64,000 nucleotides of DNA from Streptomyces fradiae (GCF_041270065.1 NZ_CP065958.1:1488001-1552000), one strand, 5' to 3'. Counted from the stretch's first letter, positions 33,085 to 42,327 are shown. The notes: a model not told the origin generated them from the letters alone. Translations and numbers: made by a program.

Positions 33085-34032
33085 GTGCGACGCAGAGCCA
33101 AGGCCCCCTCCTCTCCCCTCCCGCAGCGCGACGGGATCGATGCCGTGCGGGTCCGGCTGCCCGAGGATCCGGACGGCGCCTGGGCGACCGTCGGCGCGTT
33201 CCTGGTCGGTCGGTACGGGGCGGCCGTCGGGGTGGGGCGGGTCGAGGGGATGCTGCGCGAGGGTCGGTTCGTCGGGGTCGACGGGCGGGCCGTCGCGGCG
33301 GGCGAGGCGTACGGGGCCGGGCGGTATCTGTGGTTCCACCGGGAGTTCCCGGCCGAGGAGCGGGTGCCGGGCGAGGTGCGGGTGGTGTACCGGGACGAGC
33401 GGATCGTCGTGGCGGACAAGCCGCACTTCCTGGCGACGATGCCGCGCGGGGGCCATGTGAAGGAGACGCTCCTCGCGCGGCTGCGGCGGGACCTCGGGCT
33501 GCCGGAGCTGCAGCCGGCGCACCGGCTCGACCGGCTGACGGCGGGCCTGGTGCTGTGTGTCGTACGGCCGGAGGACCGCGGGGCGTACCAGACGCTGTTC
33601 CGGGACCGGGCCGTGGGCAAGTCGTACGAGGCGGTGGCGCCGTACGACCCGGCGGTGGAGCTGCCGGTGACCGTGCGGAGCCGGATCGAGAAGGAACGCG
33701 GGGTGCTGGCCGCCCGGGAGGTGCCGGGCGAGCCGAACGCCGAGAGCCGGATCGAGCTCCTCGCGCACCGGGGCGGGCTTGCCCGGTACCGGCTGGTGCC
33801 GGTGACCGGGCGGACCCATCAGCTGCGGGTGCACATGAACGCGCTCGGGCTGCCGATCCGCCACGATCCCCTGTATCCGGTGGTCCGTGCGGACGGGCCG
33901 GAGGACTTCGGGCGGCCGCTGCAGCTGCTCGCGCGGTCGCTGGTGTTCACCGACCCGGTCACGGGTGAGCTCAGGAAGTTCCTGAGCCCGCGGCCTCTCC
34001 AAGGCCTCGATGGCCTCAATGGCCTCGCTTGA
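33085..34032 (+). CDS. RluA-family pseudouridine synthase
   Basis: 315 aa. It isomerises uridine to pseudouridine in rRNA or tRNA. The catalytic Asp lies in the family motif LQPAHRLDRLTAGLVL near residue 150. The upstream region has VVYRDERIVVADKPHFLAT, and the C-terminal part has GRTHQLRVHMNALGLPIRHD, both RluA signatures. The N-terminal ~85 residues vary and may hold a degenerate S4-like domain. It ends in a short repeat (GLDGLNGLA), overlapping the convergent metallo-hydrolase gene by 17 bp. The exact RNA target cannot be predicted. The start is chosen by TACGGT-N6-GTG. Confidence 0.9.
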   Translation: MRRRAKAPSSPLPQRDGIDAVRVRLPEDPDGAWATVGAFLVGRYGAAVGVGRVEGMLREGRFVGVDGRAVAAGEAYGAGRYLWFHREFPAEERVPGEVRVVYRDERIVVADKPHFLATMPRGGHVKETLLARLRRDLGLPELQPAHRLDRLTAGLVLCVVRPEDRGAYQTLFRDRAVGKSYEAVAPYDPAVELPVTVRSRIEKERGVLAAREVPGEPNAESRIELLAHRGGLARYRLVPVTGRTHQLRVHMNALGLPIRHDPLYPVVRADGPEDFGRPLQLLARSLVFTDPVTGELRKFLSPRPLQGLDGLNGLA

Positions 34033-34645
34033 GCCACTCCTCCAGGTGCGGGGCCTCCTCCCCGATCGTGGTGGAGTCGCCGTGGCCGGTACGGACCACC
34101 GTCTCCGGCGGCAGCGTGAGCAGCTTCGTACGGATGGAGTCGACGATGGTCGGGAAGTCCGAGTAGGACCGGCCGGTCGCGCCCGGGCCGCCCTGGAAGA
34201 GGGTGTCGCCGGAGAAGACCGTGGCAAGGTCGGGGGCGTACAGGCAGACCGCTCCGGGGGCGTGGCCCGGGGTGTGGAGGACCGTGAGGTCCGTCCCGGC
34301 GATGGTCAGGACCTGGCCGTCGGCGAGGTCGCCGTCCGGGCTGTGGTCCGGGTGGGTCAGCTTCCACAGCGGCTGGTCGGCGGGGTGCAGCAGGATCCGG
34401 GCGCCGGTGGCGGCGGCAAGCGCGGGGGCCGCGTCGATGTGGTCGTCGTGGGCGTGGGTGCAGACGATGGCGCGCAGGGCGCGTCCTTCGAGGGCGGCGA
34501 GGATGGCCTGGGCGTCGTGGGCGGCGTCGATGACGAGGGCCTCGGTGTCGTCGCCGACGATCCAGACGTTGTTGTCGACCTCCCAGGTGCCGCCGTCGAG
34601 GCTGAAGGTGCCGGAGGTGACCAGACGGTCGATGCGGGCGCCCAT
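34016..34645 (-). CDS. Metallo-beta-lactamase-fold hydrolase paired with mscR
   Basis: 209 aa. MBL fold with zinc motif CTHAHDDHIDAAP near residue 62, HTPGHAPGAV and FSGDTLFQGG, of the glyoxalase II type. Its ATG overlaps by one base the TGA of the mycothiol-dependent formaldehyde dehydrogenase gene, so they form an operon. From memory the same pair exists in Mycobacterium tuberculosis (Rv2259-Rv2260). By analogy with glutathione systems it may hydrolyse the S-formyl-mycothiol made by the dehydrogenase; that role is inference. The 3' end overlaps the convergent pseudouridine synthase gene by 17 bp. Confidence 0.87.
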   Translation of the reverse strand: MGARIDRLVTSGTFSLDGGTWEVDNNVWIVGDDTEALVIDAAHDAQAILAALEGRALRAIVCTHAHDDHIDAAPALAAATGARILLHPADQPLWKLTHPDHSPDGDLADGQVLTIAGTDLTVLHTPGHAPGAVCLYAPDLATVFSGDTLFQGGPGATGRSYSDFPTIVDSIRTKLLTLPPETVVRTGHGDSTTIGEEAPHLEEWLKRGH

Positions 34646-35730
34646 CAGAAGACCACCACCGAGCGCAGCACGTCGCCCTCGTGCATGCGGGCGAAGGCCT
34701 TCTCGACGTCGCCGAGTCCGATGGTCTCGGTGACGAAGGCGCCGAGGTCGATGCGGCCCTGCTGGTGCAGGTCGATGAGCATCGGGAAGTCGCGGGACGG
34801 CAGACAGTCGCCGTACCAGGAGGACTTGAGCGCGCCGCCGCGGCCGAAGACGTCGAGCAGCGGGAGTTCGAGCTTCATCTCGGGGGTGGGGACGCCGACC
34901 AGGACGACGGTGCCGGCCAGGTCGCGGGCGTAAAAGGCTTGCTCGTACGTCTCGGGGCGGCCGACCGCCTCGATGACGACGTCGGCGCCGAAGCCGCCGG
35001 TGAGCTCGCGGATCGCCTCGACGGGGTCGGCGGTGCGGGAGTTGACGGTGTGGGTGGCGCCCATCTCCTTCGCCTTGGCGAGCTTGCGGTCGTCGATGTC
35101 GACGGCGATGATCCGGGCGGCTCCGGCGAGCCGGGAGCCGACGACGGCCGCGTCGCCGACGCCGCCGCAGCCGATGACGGCGACGCTGTCGCCGCGGCCG
35201 ACGTTGCCGGTGTTGATGGCGGCGCCGATGCCGGCCATGACGCCGCAGCCGAGGAGGCCGGCGATCTCGGGGGCGACGGACGGGTCGACCTTGGTGCACT
35301 GTCCGGCGTGGACGAGGGTCTTCTCGGCGAAGGCGCCGATGCCGAGGGCCGGGGAGAGCTCCGTGCCGTCGAGCAAAGTCATCTTCTGCTGGGCGTTGTG
35401 GGTGTTGAAGCAGTACCAGGGGCGGCCGCGCCGGCAGGCGCGGCACTGGCCGCACACCGCGCGCCAGTTGAGGATCACGAAGTCGCCGGGCGCGACGTCG
35501 GTGACGCCGGCGCCGACGGACTCGACGATTCCGGCGGCCTCGTGGCCGAGCAGGAAGGGGAACTCGTCGTTGATCCCGCCCTGCTTGTAGTGGAGGTCGG
35601 TGTGGCAGACCCCGCAGGCCTGCACCTTCACCACGGCCTCGCCGGGACCGGGGTCGGGGATCACGATCGTCTCGACCCGGACCGGCTCGTTCTTGCCGGG
35701 GGCGACGACCCCCTGGACCTGCTGCGGCAT
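34645..35730 (-). CDS. mscR: S-(hydroxymethyl)mycothiol dehydrogenase
   Basis: 361 aa. Zinc-dependent medium-chain dehydrogenase. Catalytic zinc ligands are in [12 protein letters not shown] and FLLGHEAAG; structural zinc cysteines are in [15 protein letters not shown]. The Rossmann motif [10 protein letters not shown] binds NAD. The sequence from [20 protein letters not shown] to [13 protein letters not shown] is typical of the mycothiol-dependent formaldehyde dehydrogenase / MSNO reductase. It oxidises S-hydroxymethyl-mycothiol, detoxifying formaldehyde, and may reduce S-nitroso-mycothiol. The ATG has AAGGGAAG upstream. The following metallo-hydrolase gene is coupled. mshC, which makes the cofactor, is in the same window. 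Confidence 0.92.
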   Translation of the reverse strand: MPQQVQGVVAPGKNEPVRVETIVIPDPGPGEAVVKVQACGVCHTDLHYKQGGINDEFPFLLGHEAAGIVESVGAGVTDVAPGDFVILNWRAVCGQCRACRRGRPWYCFNTHNAQQKMTLLDGTELSPALGIGAFAEKTLVHAGQCTKVDPSVAPEIAGLLGCGVMAGIGAAINTGNVGRGDSVAVIGCGGVGDAAVVGSRLAGAARIIAVDIDDRKLAKAKEMGATHTVNSRTADPVEAIRELTGGFGADVVIEAVGRPETYEQAFYARDLAGTVVLVGVPTPEMKLELPLLDVFGRGGALKSSWYGDCLPSRDFPMLIDLHQQGRIDLGAFVTETIGLGDVEKAFARMHEGDVLRSVVVF

Positions 35731-35801
35731 CGTGAACTTCCCTTCTCCGACAGCCTCTGCGCTGTAAGGATCTTGCGTACCACTATCTCCTGACAAAACG
35801 C

Positions 35802-35834
35802 GAGACCCCCGCAGTTCGTGCCTGCGGGGGTCTC
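35802..35834 (-). terminator. Terminator after the permease gene
   Basis: GAGACCCCCGCA / TGCGGGGGTCTC, 12 bp, followed on the minus strand by GCGTTTTG; it lies between the permease gene and mscR. Confidence 0.8.
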
Positions 35835-35879
35835 TTGTCCCGTGGGGGGTGTGGGGCGGGGCTCAGTCCCGGGCGGGGA

Positions 35880-37349
35880 TCAGTCCCGGGCGCCGGCGCC
35901 CTGGGTCGCGCGGACCCGGCCGCGGACCAGGAACCAGCCGCCGACCAGCGCGGCCGCGATGAGCGGCAGGCAGGCGACGGTGGTGCGGCCGACGCCGCCG
36001 TCCATCCACATGAGGACCAGGACGGTGCCGAGGAACAGCAGCGTCACGATCTGGGTGTACGGGGCCCAGGGCAGCTGGTACGAGGGCCGGACGAGCTTGC
36101 CCTCCTTGGCGCGGCGGACGAACAGCAGCGAGCAGACCATGATCATGGCCCAGGTGCCGATGATGCCGATGGAGGCGAAGTTGAGCACCAGCTCGAAGGC
36201 CTCGCCGGGCATCCGGTAGTTGAGGAAGACGCCGACGACACCGAAGCCGGCGGTGAGCAGGATGCCGCCGTAGGGGACGCCGCCCCGGTTCATCACGCCG
36301 GTGAACTTGGGAGCGGAGCCGGCGAGGGACATCGAGCGCAGGATGCGGCCGGTGGAGTAGAGGCCCGAGTTGAGGCTGGAGAGGGCGGCGGTGAGCACGA
36401 CCAGGTTCATCACGCCGGCGGCGCCGGGGATGCCCAGCTTGTCGAAGACGGTGACGAAGGGGCTCTGGTCGCCGGTGTACGCGGTGAACGGGAGGATCAG
36501 CGCGAGCAGGACGACGGAGCCGACGTAGAACAGGCCCACGCGCCACATGATCGAGTTGATCGCCTTCGGCATGATCTTCTCGGGGTTCTCGGTCTCGCCG
36601 GCGGCGACGCCGCACAGCTCGACGGAGGCGTAGGCGAAGACGACGCCCTGGATGAGCAGCAGCATCGGCATGACGCCGTTGGGGAAGATGCCGCCGTTCT
36701 CGGTGATGTTGGCGAGGCCCGGGGTGTGGCCGCCGACCTCGTGCTGGGTGACGACGAGGTAGATGCCGACGAGCATGAAGGCGACCAGGGCGCCGACCTT
36801 GATGATCGCGAACCAGAACTCCATCTCGCCGAAGTACTTCACCGAGATGAGGTTGGCGGCGAGGACGATCGCGAGGGCGATCAGGGCGAGCACCCACTGC
36901 GGGATGTCGCTGAACATCGACCAGAAGTGGGCGTAGGTCGCCGCGGCGGTGATGTCGGCGACGGCGGTGGTCGACCAGTTGAGGAAGTACAGCCAGCCGG
37001 CCGTGTAGGCCCCCTTCTCGCCCATGAACTCACGGGCGTAGGAGACGAAGGCGCCGGAGGAGGGCCGGTAGAGCACCAGCTCGCCGAGGGCACGGACCAC
37101 GAAGAAGGCGAAGACGCCGCACACCGCGTAGGCGATGAAGAGGGAGGGTCCGGCGTTGGCCATGCGGCCGCCGGCGCCGAGGAACAGGCCGGTGCCGATC
37201 GCGCCGCCGATGGCGATCATGTTGATGTGCCGGGACTTGAGGTCCTTGCGGTATCCGGCGTCGCCGGCGTCCACATGGGTGGAGGCCGCCGTGCCTGAGG
37301 CCGCCGGGGTGGCGGACAGCGGGTCGGCCGCAGTGATGCGGTCACTCAT
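35880..37349 (-). CDS. Amino acid permease (AAT family, AnsP/GabP-like)
   Basis: 489 aa. APC-superfamily proton-coupled transporter with 12 hydrophobic segments. The first helix carries the family signature HINMIAIGGAIGTGLFLGAG near residue 42. Others include SSGAFVSYAREFMGEKGAY, FAYASVELCGVAAGETENP, and the conserved SSLNSGLYSTGRILRSM. The N-terminal ~35 residues are cytosolic. Closest by eye to L-asparagine/GABA-type AAT permeases, but the substrate is uncertain. GAAGG lies about 11 nt before the ATG. Single-gene unit: a terminator lies downstream, and the GntR gene upstream is 192 bp away in the same direction. Confidence 0.9.
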   Translation of the reverse strand: MSDRITAADPLSATPAASGTAASTHVDAGDAGYRKDLKSRHINMIAIGGAIGTGLFLGAGGRMANAGPSLFIAYAVCGVFAFFVVRALGELVLYRPSSGAFVSYAREFMGEKGAYTAGWLYFLNWSTTAVADITAAATYAHFWSMFSDIPQWVLALIALAIVLAANLISVKYFGEMEFWFAIIKVGALVAFMLVGIYLVVTQHEVGGHTPGLANITENGGIFPNGVMPMLLLIQGVVFAYASVELCGVAAGETENPEKIMPKAINSIMWRVGLFYVGSVVLLALILPFTAYTGDQSPFVTVFDKLGIPGAAGVMNLVVLTAALSSLNSGLYSTGRILRSMSLAGSAPKFTGVMNRGGVPYGGILLTAGFGVVGVFLNYRMPGEAFELVLNFASIGIIGTWAMIMVCSLLFVRRAKEGKLVRPSYQLPWAPYTQIVTLLFLGTVLVLMWMDGGVGRTTVACLPLIAAALVGGWFLVRGRVRATQGAGARD

Positions 37350-37541
37350 GGAGTTGTTCGCCTTCGTGAGGGGGAGGGTGTGCGGTACCCGGCCGTGCCC
37401 TTGTGGGGCTTTCCGGCACGGCCAGCGCACATCCTCACGGCAACACCCGGTAACTGACTGTGGCCGAAATCACTGAAGGGCCGGATTTGAGGTAGTTCAG
37501 AGGTTACGCACGGGTGAACAAGCGGGTGGGTGGACGGGGCG

Positions 37542-38246
37542 TTACGGCGCGAGGACGTCCAGCTCCTTCAGGGCGCCGACCGCGATCTGCCGGGTCAGCT
37601 CCTCGGCGCGCACCGCGTTCTTCTCCCGTACGGCCTCGGCGACCTGGACGTGCAGGGTGACGGCGGCCGGGTCCGGGTCCTCGAACATCACCTGGTGGTG
37701 GGTGCGGCCGGTGAGCACCTCGGCGACGACGTCGCCGAGCCGGGCGAACATCTCGTTGCCGGAGGCGTTGAGGACGACCCGGTGGAAGGCGATGTCGTGC
37801 ACCAGATACGCCTCCAGCTGCCGGCCGCGCGAGGTGGCGACCATGCCGAGGGCCTGCTCGGTGAGCTCGCGGCACTGCTCGGGGGTGGCGTGCAGGGCGG
37901 CGAGTCCGGCGGCGACCGGCTCGATCGCGGAGCGCAGCACGGTGAGCGAGCGCAGCTGGCGGGGGCGGTCGGCGCCGGCCAGGCGCCAGCGGATGACCTG
38001 GGGGTCGTACACGTTCCAGCGCTCGGTGGGCAGCACGATCACGCCGACCCGGCGCCGGGACTCGACCAGGTGCATGGACTCGAGGACGCGGACCACCTCG
38101 CGCACCACGGTCCGGGAGACGTCGAAGCGCTCGGCGATCTCGTCGGAGCGGAGCACGGTGCCGGGCGGGTACTCCCCGGCCGTGATGGCCAGGCCCAGGG
38201 TGGCCAGGACCTGCGGATGGAGCCCCTGAGCGGCCGGTGTCGTCAT
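37542..38246 (-). CDS. gntR: GntR/FadR-subfamily regulator, probable gluconate repressor
   Basis: 234 aa. N-terminal winged helix (EIAERFDVSRTVVREVVRVL near residue 38) and an FCD effector domain (AYLVHDIAFHRVVLNASGNE, with metal-type Asp/His, and HVQVAEAVREKN). It lies divergent from gntK-gntP, whose promoter carries AT-rich palindromes, so it most likely represses gluconate uptake and phosphorylation and is released by gluconate or 6-phosphogluconate. TAGGCT lies 7 nt before the ATG with no Shine-Dalgarno, suggesting a leaderless message. Confidence 0.88.
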   Translation of the reverse strand: MTTPAAQGLHPQVLATLGLAITAGEYPPGTVLRSDEIAERFDVSRTVVREVVRVLESMHLVESRRRVGVIVLPTERWNVYDPQVIRWRLAGADRPRQLRSLTVLRSAIEPVAAGLAALHATPEQCRELTEQALGMVATSRGRQLEAYLVHDIAFHRVVLNASGNEMFARLGDVVAEVLTGRTHHQVMFEDPDPAAVTLHVQVAEAVREKNAVRAEELTRQIAVGALKELDVLAP

Positions 38247-38253
38247 GGCCGCA

Positions 38254-38259
38254 AGCCTA
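38254..38259 (-). promoter_or_regulatory. Leaderless -10 candidate for gntR
   Basis: TAGGCT (minus strand), 7 nt, ATG. Confidence 0.45.
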
Positions 38260-38358
38260 TGCGGGCCGGGCCTGATGATCACACCCGAGAGCGCCCGAAG
38301 CCTCGGTCGCGTCCCTGCCACGCCCCGATCGCGTCCCGGCCACGGCCCCGGCGGGAAT

Positions 38359-38403
38359 TAAAAGTACGACTTTTATGTCACAGACTCTTGAATACGTCGT
38401 ACT
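38359..38403 (+). promoter_or_regulatory. GntR operator pair upstream of gntK
   Basis: TAAAAGTACGACTTTTA (38359-38375) is a perfect palindrome with 7-bp arms, conspicuously AT-rich. AGTACGAC (38363-38370) recurs inverted as GTCGTACT at 38396-38403. Two such sites 33 bp apart upstream of gntK suit a dimeric GntR-type repressor. Confidence 0.65.
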
Positions 38404-38460
38404 CAATGGGTTTCATGAGCGCGACGGATCGATGTCGAAGAAGACAGCGAGGCACCACCC

Positions 38461-39015
38461 ATGAGCACCACCCCTCACGCCGCGGCGACGAGCGGCCGTC
38501 CCCCGGTCGTCGTCGTGATGGGCGTCGCAGGTACCGGCAAGACGACGATCGGCCCGCTGGTCGCCGAGGCGCTCGGCCTCCCCTACGCGGAGGGCGACGA
38601 CTTCCACCCGGCGGCCAACGTGGCCAAGATGTCGGCCGGCGTTCCGCTCGACGACCGTGACCGCGAGCCCTGGCTCGACGCGATCGGCGCATGGGCGCAC
38701 GACCGGGCCGGGCTCGGCGGTGTGGTGAGCAGCTCCGCGCTCAAGCGGGTCTACCGGGACCGGCTGCGCGCGGCCGCCCCCGGTGTGGTCTTCCTGCATC
38801 TGACCGGGGACCGGGAGCTGATCGAGCGGCGGATGAAGGCCCGCAAGGGGCACTTCATGCCGACCGCGCTCCTCGACTCCCAGTTCGCCACCCTGCAGCC
38901 GCTGCGGGAGGACGAGGCCGGCGTCGCCGTCGACGTCTCCGGCACCCCCGAGGAGATCACCGCCCGGGCCGTCGCCGCACTGCGGCGGCTCACCGACTGC
39001 ACCACCCCCGCCTGA
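38461..39015 (+). CDS. gntK: Gluconokinase
   Basis: 184 aa. ATP-dependent phosphorylation of gluconate to 6-phosphogluconate, feeding the pentose phosphate pathway. P-loop GVAGTGKTTIGP near residue 21; substrate and lid region EGDDFHPAANVAKMSAGVPL followed by DDRDREPWLDAI; SSSALKRVYRDRLR; and the GHFMPTALLDSQFATL signature of GntK/IdnK. The length matches. First gene of the gluconate operon; gntP begins 137 nt after its stop. The ribosome site is weak (GAGG, ~9 nt). Confidence 0.95.
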   Translation: MSTTPHAAATSGRPPVVVVMGVAGTGKTTIGPLVAEALGLPYAEGDDFHPAANVAKMSAGVPLDDRDREPWLDAIGAWAHDRAGLGGVVSSSALKRVYRDRLRAAAPGVVFLHLTGDRELIERRMKARKGHFMPTALLDSQFATLQPLREDEAGVAVDVSGTPEEITARAVAALRRLTDCTTPA

Positions 39016-39152
39016 CCGGACGCCCGGTCGGACCCCCTTCCCGACCGGGCCCGGGCCACCCCCCATGGCCCCACCGGCCGTTCCGGCCCCGAAGCCCTCC
39101 CCCGGGCCTCCGGGCCGCTGTCCCCCTTCCCCCTGACCCCAAGGGATCCCCC

Positions 39153-40550
39153 GTGACCAGTCTCAGCGTCGAGACCCTGGCAGCGGACGCCGTCGAACCG
39201 ATCACCTCGGCGGGCAACGCCCAGCTCGGTATCGCCGTACTCGCCGGCATCGCCGTCATCGTCCTGCTCATCACCAAGTTCAAGCTGCACGCGTTCCTCG
39301 CGCTGACCATCGGGTCGCTGGCGCTCGGCGCGTTCGCCGGCGCCCCGCTCGCGGACGCCATGAAGTCCTTCACCACCGGACTCGGCGCCACCGTCGCCGG
39401 TGTCGGTGTGCTCATCGCGCTCGGCGCGATCCTCGGAAAGCTGCTCGCCGACTCTGGCGGCGCCGACCAGATCGTCGACACGATCCTCGCGAAGGCGAGC
39501 GGCCGGGCCATGCCGTGGGCGATGGTCCTGATCGCGTCCGTGATCGGCCTGCCGCTGTTCTTCGAGGTCGGCATCGTGCTGCTGATCCCGGTGGTGCTGA
39601 TGGTCGCCAAGCGCGGCAACTACTCGCTGATGCGGATCGGCATCCCGGCCCTCGCCGGTCTGTCCGTGATGCACGGCCTGATCCCGCCGCACCCCGGCCC
39701 GCTCGTCGCGATCGACGCGGTCGGCGCCAACCTGGGCATCACCCTGGCCCTCGGCCTGCTCGTCGCCGTCCCGACCGTGATCATCGCCGGTCCGGTCTTC
39801 TCCAAGTACGCCGCCCGCTGGGTGGACATCCAGGCTCCGGAGAAGATGATCCCCACCCGGCCCTCCGAGGACCTGGAGAAGCGCCCGGGCTTCGGCATCA
39901 CCGTCGCGACCATCCTGCTGCCCGTCGTCCTGATGCTGGTCAAGGCGCTCGTGGACATCGTGGTCGACGACCCCGAGAACGGCGTGCAGAAGGTCACCGA
40001 CGTCATCGGCTCGCCGCTGATCGCCCTGCTCGCGGCGGTCATAGTCGCCATGTTCACGATGGGCCGCGCGGCCGGCTTCACCAAGGAGCGGCTGTCCTCC
40101 ACCGTCGACAAGTCGCTCGCCCCGATCGCCGGCATCCTGCTGATCGTCGGCGCGGGCGGCGGCTTCAAGCAGACCCTGATCGACCTCGGCGTCGGCCAGA
40201 TGATCCTCGACTTCTCGAAGAGCTGGTCGATCCCGGCCCTGCTGCTCGCCTGGCTGATCGCGGTCGCGATCCGGCTCGCGACCGGCTCGGCGACGGTGGC
40301 GACGATCTCGGCGGCCGGCCTGGTGGCCCCGCTCGCGGCGGGCATGTCGACCGGCGAGGTGTCCCTGCTCGTGCTGGCGATCGGTGCCGGTTCGCTCTTC
40401 TTCAGCCACGTCAACGACGCCGGTTTCTGGCTGGTGAAGGAGTACTTCGGGATGAACGTCGGCCAGACGATCAAGACCTGGTCGGTGATGGAGACGATCA
40501 TCTCGGTGGTCGGCATCGGGTTCGTGCTGCTGCTGTCGCTGGTGATCTAG
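39153..40550 (+). CDS. gntP: Gluconate:H+ symporter (GntP family)
   Basis: 465 aa from GTG with AAGGGA about 6 nt upstream. GntP-family permease with about 12-14 hydrophobic segments. Recognisable parts: LLITKFKLHAFLALTIGSLA, GLIPPHPGPLVAIDAVGANL (GntP signature), AIRLATGSATVATISAAGLV, and FFSHVNDAGFWLVKEYFGM. It imports gluconate for the kinase encoded just upstream. Expression should follow GntR. A strong hairpin ends the operon. Confidence 0.95.
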   Translation: MTSLSVETLAADAVEPITSAGNAQLGIAVLAGIAVIVLLITKFKLHAFLALTIGSLALGAFAGAPLADAMKSFTTGLGATVAGVGVLIALGAILGKLLADSGGADQIVDTILAKASGRAMPWAMVLIASVIGLPLFFEVGIVLLIPVVLMVAKRGNYSLMRIGIPALAGLSVMHGLIPPHPGPLVAIDAVGANLGITLALGLLVAVPTVIIAGPVFSKYAARWVDIQAPEKMIPTRPSEDLEKRPGFGITVATILLPVVLMLVKALVDIVVDDPENGVQKVTDVIGSPLIALLAAVIVAMFTMGRAAGFTKERLSSTVDKSLAPIAGILLIVGAGGGFKQTLIDLGVGQMILDFSKSWSIPALLLAWLIAVAIRLATGSATVATISAAGLVAPLAAGMSTGEVSLLVLAIGAGSLFFSHVNDAGFWLVKEYFGMNVGQTIKTWSVMETIISVVGIGFVLLLSLVI

Positions 40551-40568
40551 CCCTCTCACCCGGCTGGT

Positions 40569-40612
40569 GGAGGCCCCGGAGCGCGGTTCGTCCGACCGCG
40601 CCCGGGGCCTCC
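40569..40612. terminator. Terminator of the gluconate operon
   Basis: GGAGGCCCCGG (40569-40579) pairs with CCGGGGCCTCC (40602-40612), and inner AGCGCGG/CCGCGCC extends the stem. Between convergent genes. Confidence 0.85.
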
Positions 40613-40628
40613 GTCGTACGTACGGGGC

Positions 40629-42296
40629 TCAGGCCACCGCGGCCGCCGCGGCCCGCCCCGCCGCGCGCCCCGAGAAGAGGCAGCCGCCGAGGAAGGTGCC
40701 CTCCAGGGACCGGTAGCCGTGGACGCCGCCGCCGCCGAAGCCGGCCGCCTCGCCCGCCGCGTACACCCCGGGCAGCGGCTCGCCGTCCGCCGTGAGCACC
40801 CGCGAGGACAGGTCGGTCTGCAGTCCGCCGAGGGACTTGCGGGTCAGGATGTTGAGGCGTACGGCGACGAGCGGGCCGGCCTTGGGGTCGAGGATGCGGT
40901 GCGGGGGCGCCGTACGGATCAGCTTGTCGCCCAGATAGCGGCGGGCCCCGCGGATCGCCATGACCTGGAGGTCCTTGGTGAAGGGGTTGGCGATCTCGCG
41001 GTCGCGGGCGGTGATCTCGTGGCGCAGCGCGGTCTCGTCGATCAGGTCCTCGCCGGTGATCCGGTTCATGCCGCGGACCAGGGCGGCGAGGTCGTGCTCG
41101 ACGACGAAGTCGGCGCCCTTGTCCATGAAGGCCTGCACGGGTCCCGGGACGTCGGCGCGGGCGCGGCCGATGACGTCGCGGACGGACTTGCCGGTGAGGT
41201 CGGGGTTCTGCTCGGAGCCGGAGAGGGCGAACTCCTTGCCGATGATCTTCCGGTCGAGCACGAACCAGGTGTGGTCGTGGCCGGTGCGCATGATGTGTTC
41301 GAGCGTGCCGAGGGTGTCGAAGCCGGGGAAGAGCGGCACGGGCAGCCGCTTGCCGGTCGCGTCGAGCCAGAGCGAGGACGGACCGGGCAGGATCCGGATG
41401 CCGTGCCTGGCCCAGATCGGGTTCCAGTTCTCGATGCCCTCGGTGTAGTGCCACATCCGGTCGCGGTTGACGTGGTGGGCGCCGGCGTCCTCGGCGATGC
41501 CCAGCATCAGGCCGTCGACGTGCGCGGGCACGCCGGAGAGCATGCGGGCGGGCGGGGTGCCGAGCCGCTCGGGCCACTGCTTGCGCACCAGGTCGTGGTT
41601 GCCGCCGATGCCGCCGGTGGTGACGATCACCGCCTGGGCGCGGTACGAGAACTCGCCGGTGACCTCGCGGTCGCTGGCGGTGCCGCGCGGGACCGCGGAG
41701 GGCGCCAGGACCTCGCCGGTCACGGTGTCGACGGCGCCGGCGGTACGGGCCAGGCCGGTCACCCGGTGCCGGAAGCGGAAGCGGACCAGGCCGCGGGCGA
41801 CGCCCTCGCGGACCCGGCGCTCGAAGGGGGCGACCAGGCCGGGGCCGGTGCCCCAGGTGATGTGGAAGCGGGGTACGGAGTTGCCGTGGCCGTTCGCGTC
41901 GTAGCCGCCGCGCTCGGCCCAGCCCACCACCGGAAAGAAGCGCACCCCGAGCCCGTGCAGCCAGGCGCGCTTCTCGCCGGACGCGAAGTCCACGTACGCC
42001 TCGGCCCAGCGCCGCGCCCAGGCGTCGTCCTCGGGCCGGTCGAAGCCCGCGGTGCCCATCCAGTCCTGGAGGGCCAGGGCGTGGCTGTCGCGGATCCGCA
42101 TCCGGCGCTGCTCGGGCGAGTCGACGAGGAAGAGGCCGCCGAAGGACCAGTGGGCCTGGCCGCCGATGGACTGTTCGGGTTCCTGGTCGAGGAGCAGCAC
42201 CGTGCGGCCGGCGTCGACCAGTTCGGCGGTGGCGGCGAGACCGGCGAGGCCGGCCCCGATGACGATCACATCGGCGTCGTACGGCTCATGGGGCAT
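40629..42296 (-). CDS. FAD-binding dehydrogenase, 3-ketosteroid Delta1-dehydrogenase-like
   Basis: 555 aa. Flavoprotein of the fumarate reductase/KstD superfamily. FAD dinucleotide motif VIVIGAGLAGLAATAELVDA near residue 10; QSIGGQAHWSFGGLFLVD; VIVTTGGIGGNHDLVRKQWP; C-terminal GVYAAGEAAGFGGGGVHGYR. It probably introduces or reduces a C=C bond next to a carbonyl on a steroid-like or other cyclic substrate. The ATG at 42296 is chosen; another in-frame ATG lies three codons upstream, and neither has a clear ribosome site. It is divergent from a TetR gene and the steroid-dehydrogenase-like SDR, with two palindromes in the gap. Confidence 0.85.
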   Translation of the reverse strand: MPHEPYDADVIVIGAGLAGLAATAELVDAGRTVLLLDQEPEQSIGGQAHWSFGGLFLVDSPEQRRMRIRDSHALALQDWMGTAGFDRPEDDAWARRWAEAYVDFASGEKRAWLHGLGVRFFPVVGWAERGGYDANGHGNSVPRFHITWGTGPGLVAPFERRVREGVARGLVRFRFRHRVTGLARTAGAVDTVTGEVLAPSAVPRGTASDREVTGEFSYRAQAVIVTTGGIGGNHDLVRKQWPERLGTPPARMLSGVPAHVDGLMLGIAEDAGAHHVNRDRMWHYTEGIENWNPIWARHGIRILPGPSSLWLDATGKRLPVPLFPGFDTLGTLEHIMRTGHDHTWFVLDRKIIGKEFALSGSEQNPDLTGKSVRDVIGRARADVPGPVQAFMDKGADFVVEHDLAALVRGMNRITGEDLIDETALRHEITARDREIANPFTKDLQVMAIRGARRYLGDKLIRTAPPHRILDPKAGPLVAVRLNILTRKSLGGLQTDLSSRVLTADGEPLPGVYAAGEAAGFGGGGVHGYRSLEGTFLGGCLFSGRAAGRAAAAAVA

Positions 42297-42307
42297 GGAC
42301 CGCATCT

Positions 42308-42327
42308 TGGATACACAAATGTATCCA
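42308..42327. promoter_or_regulatory. Perfect palindrome upstream of the FAD dehydrogenase
   Basis: TGGATACA and TGTATCCA (8-bp arms) around CAAA, 12 nt before the dehydrogenase start. Unusually AT-rich for this DNA; probably an operator. Confidence 0.65.

Noticed and set aside
38354..38379. GGAAT-N18-GTC as a sigma-R promoter for gntK
   Set aside because: The match is imperfect, and the intervening bases are the GntR palindrome, which explains the AT-rich sequence better.
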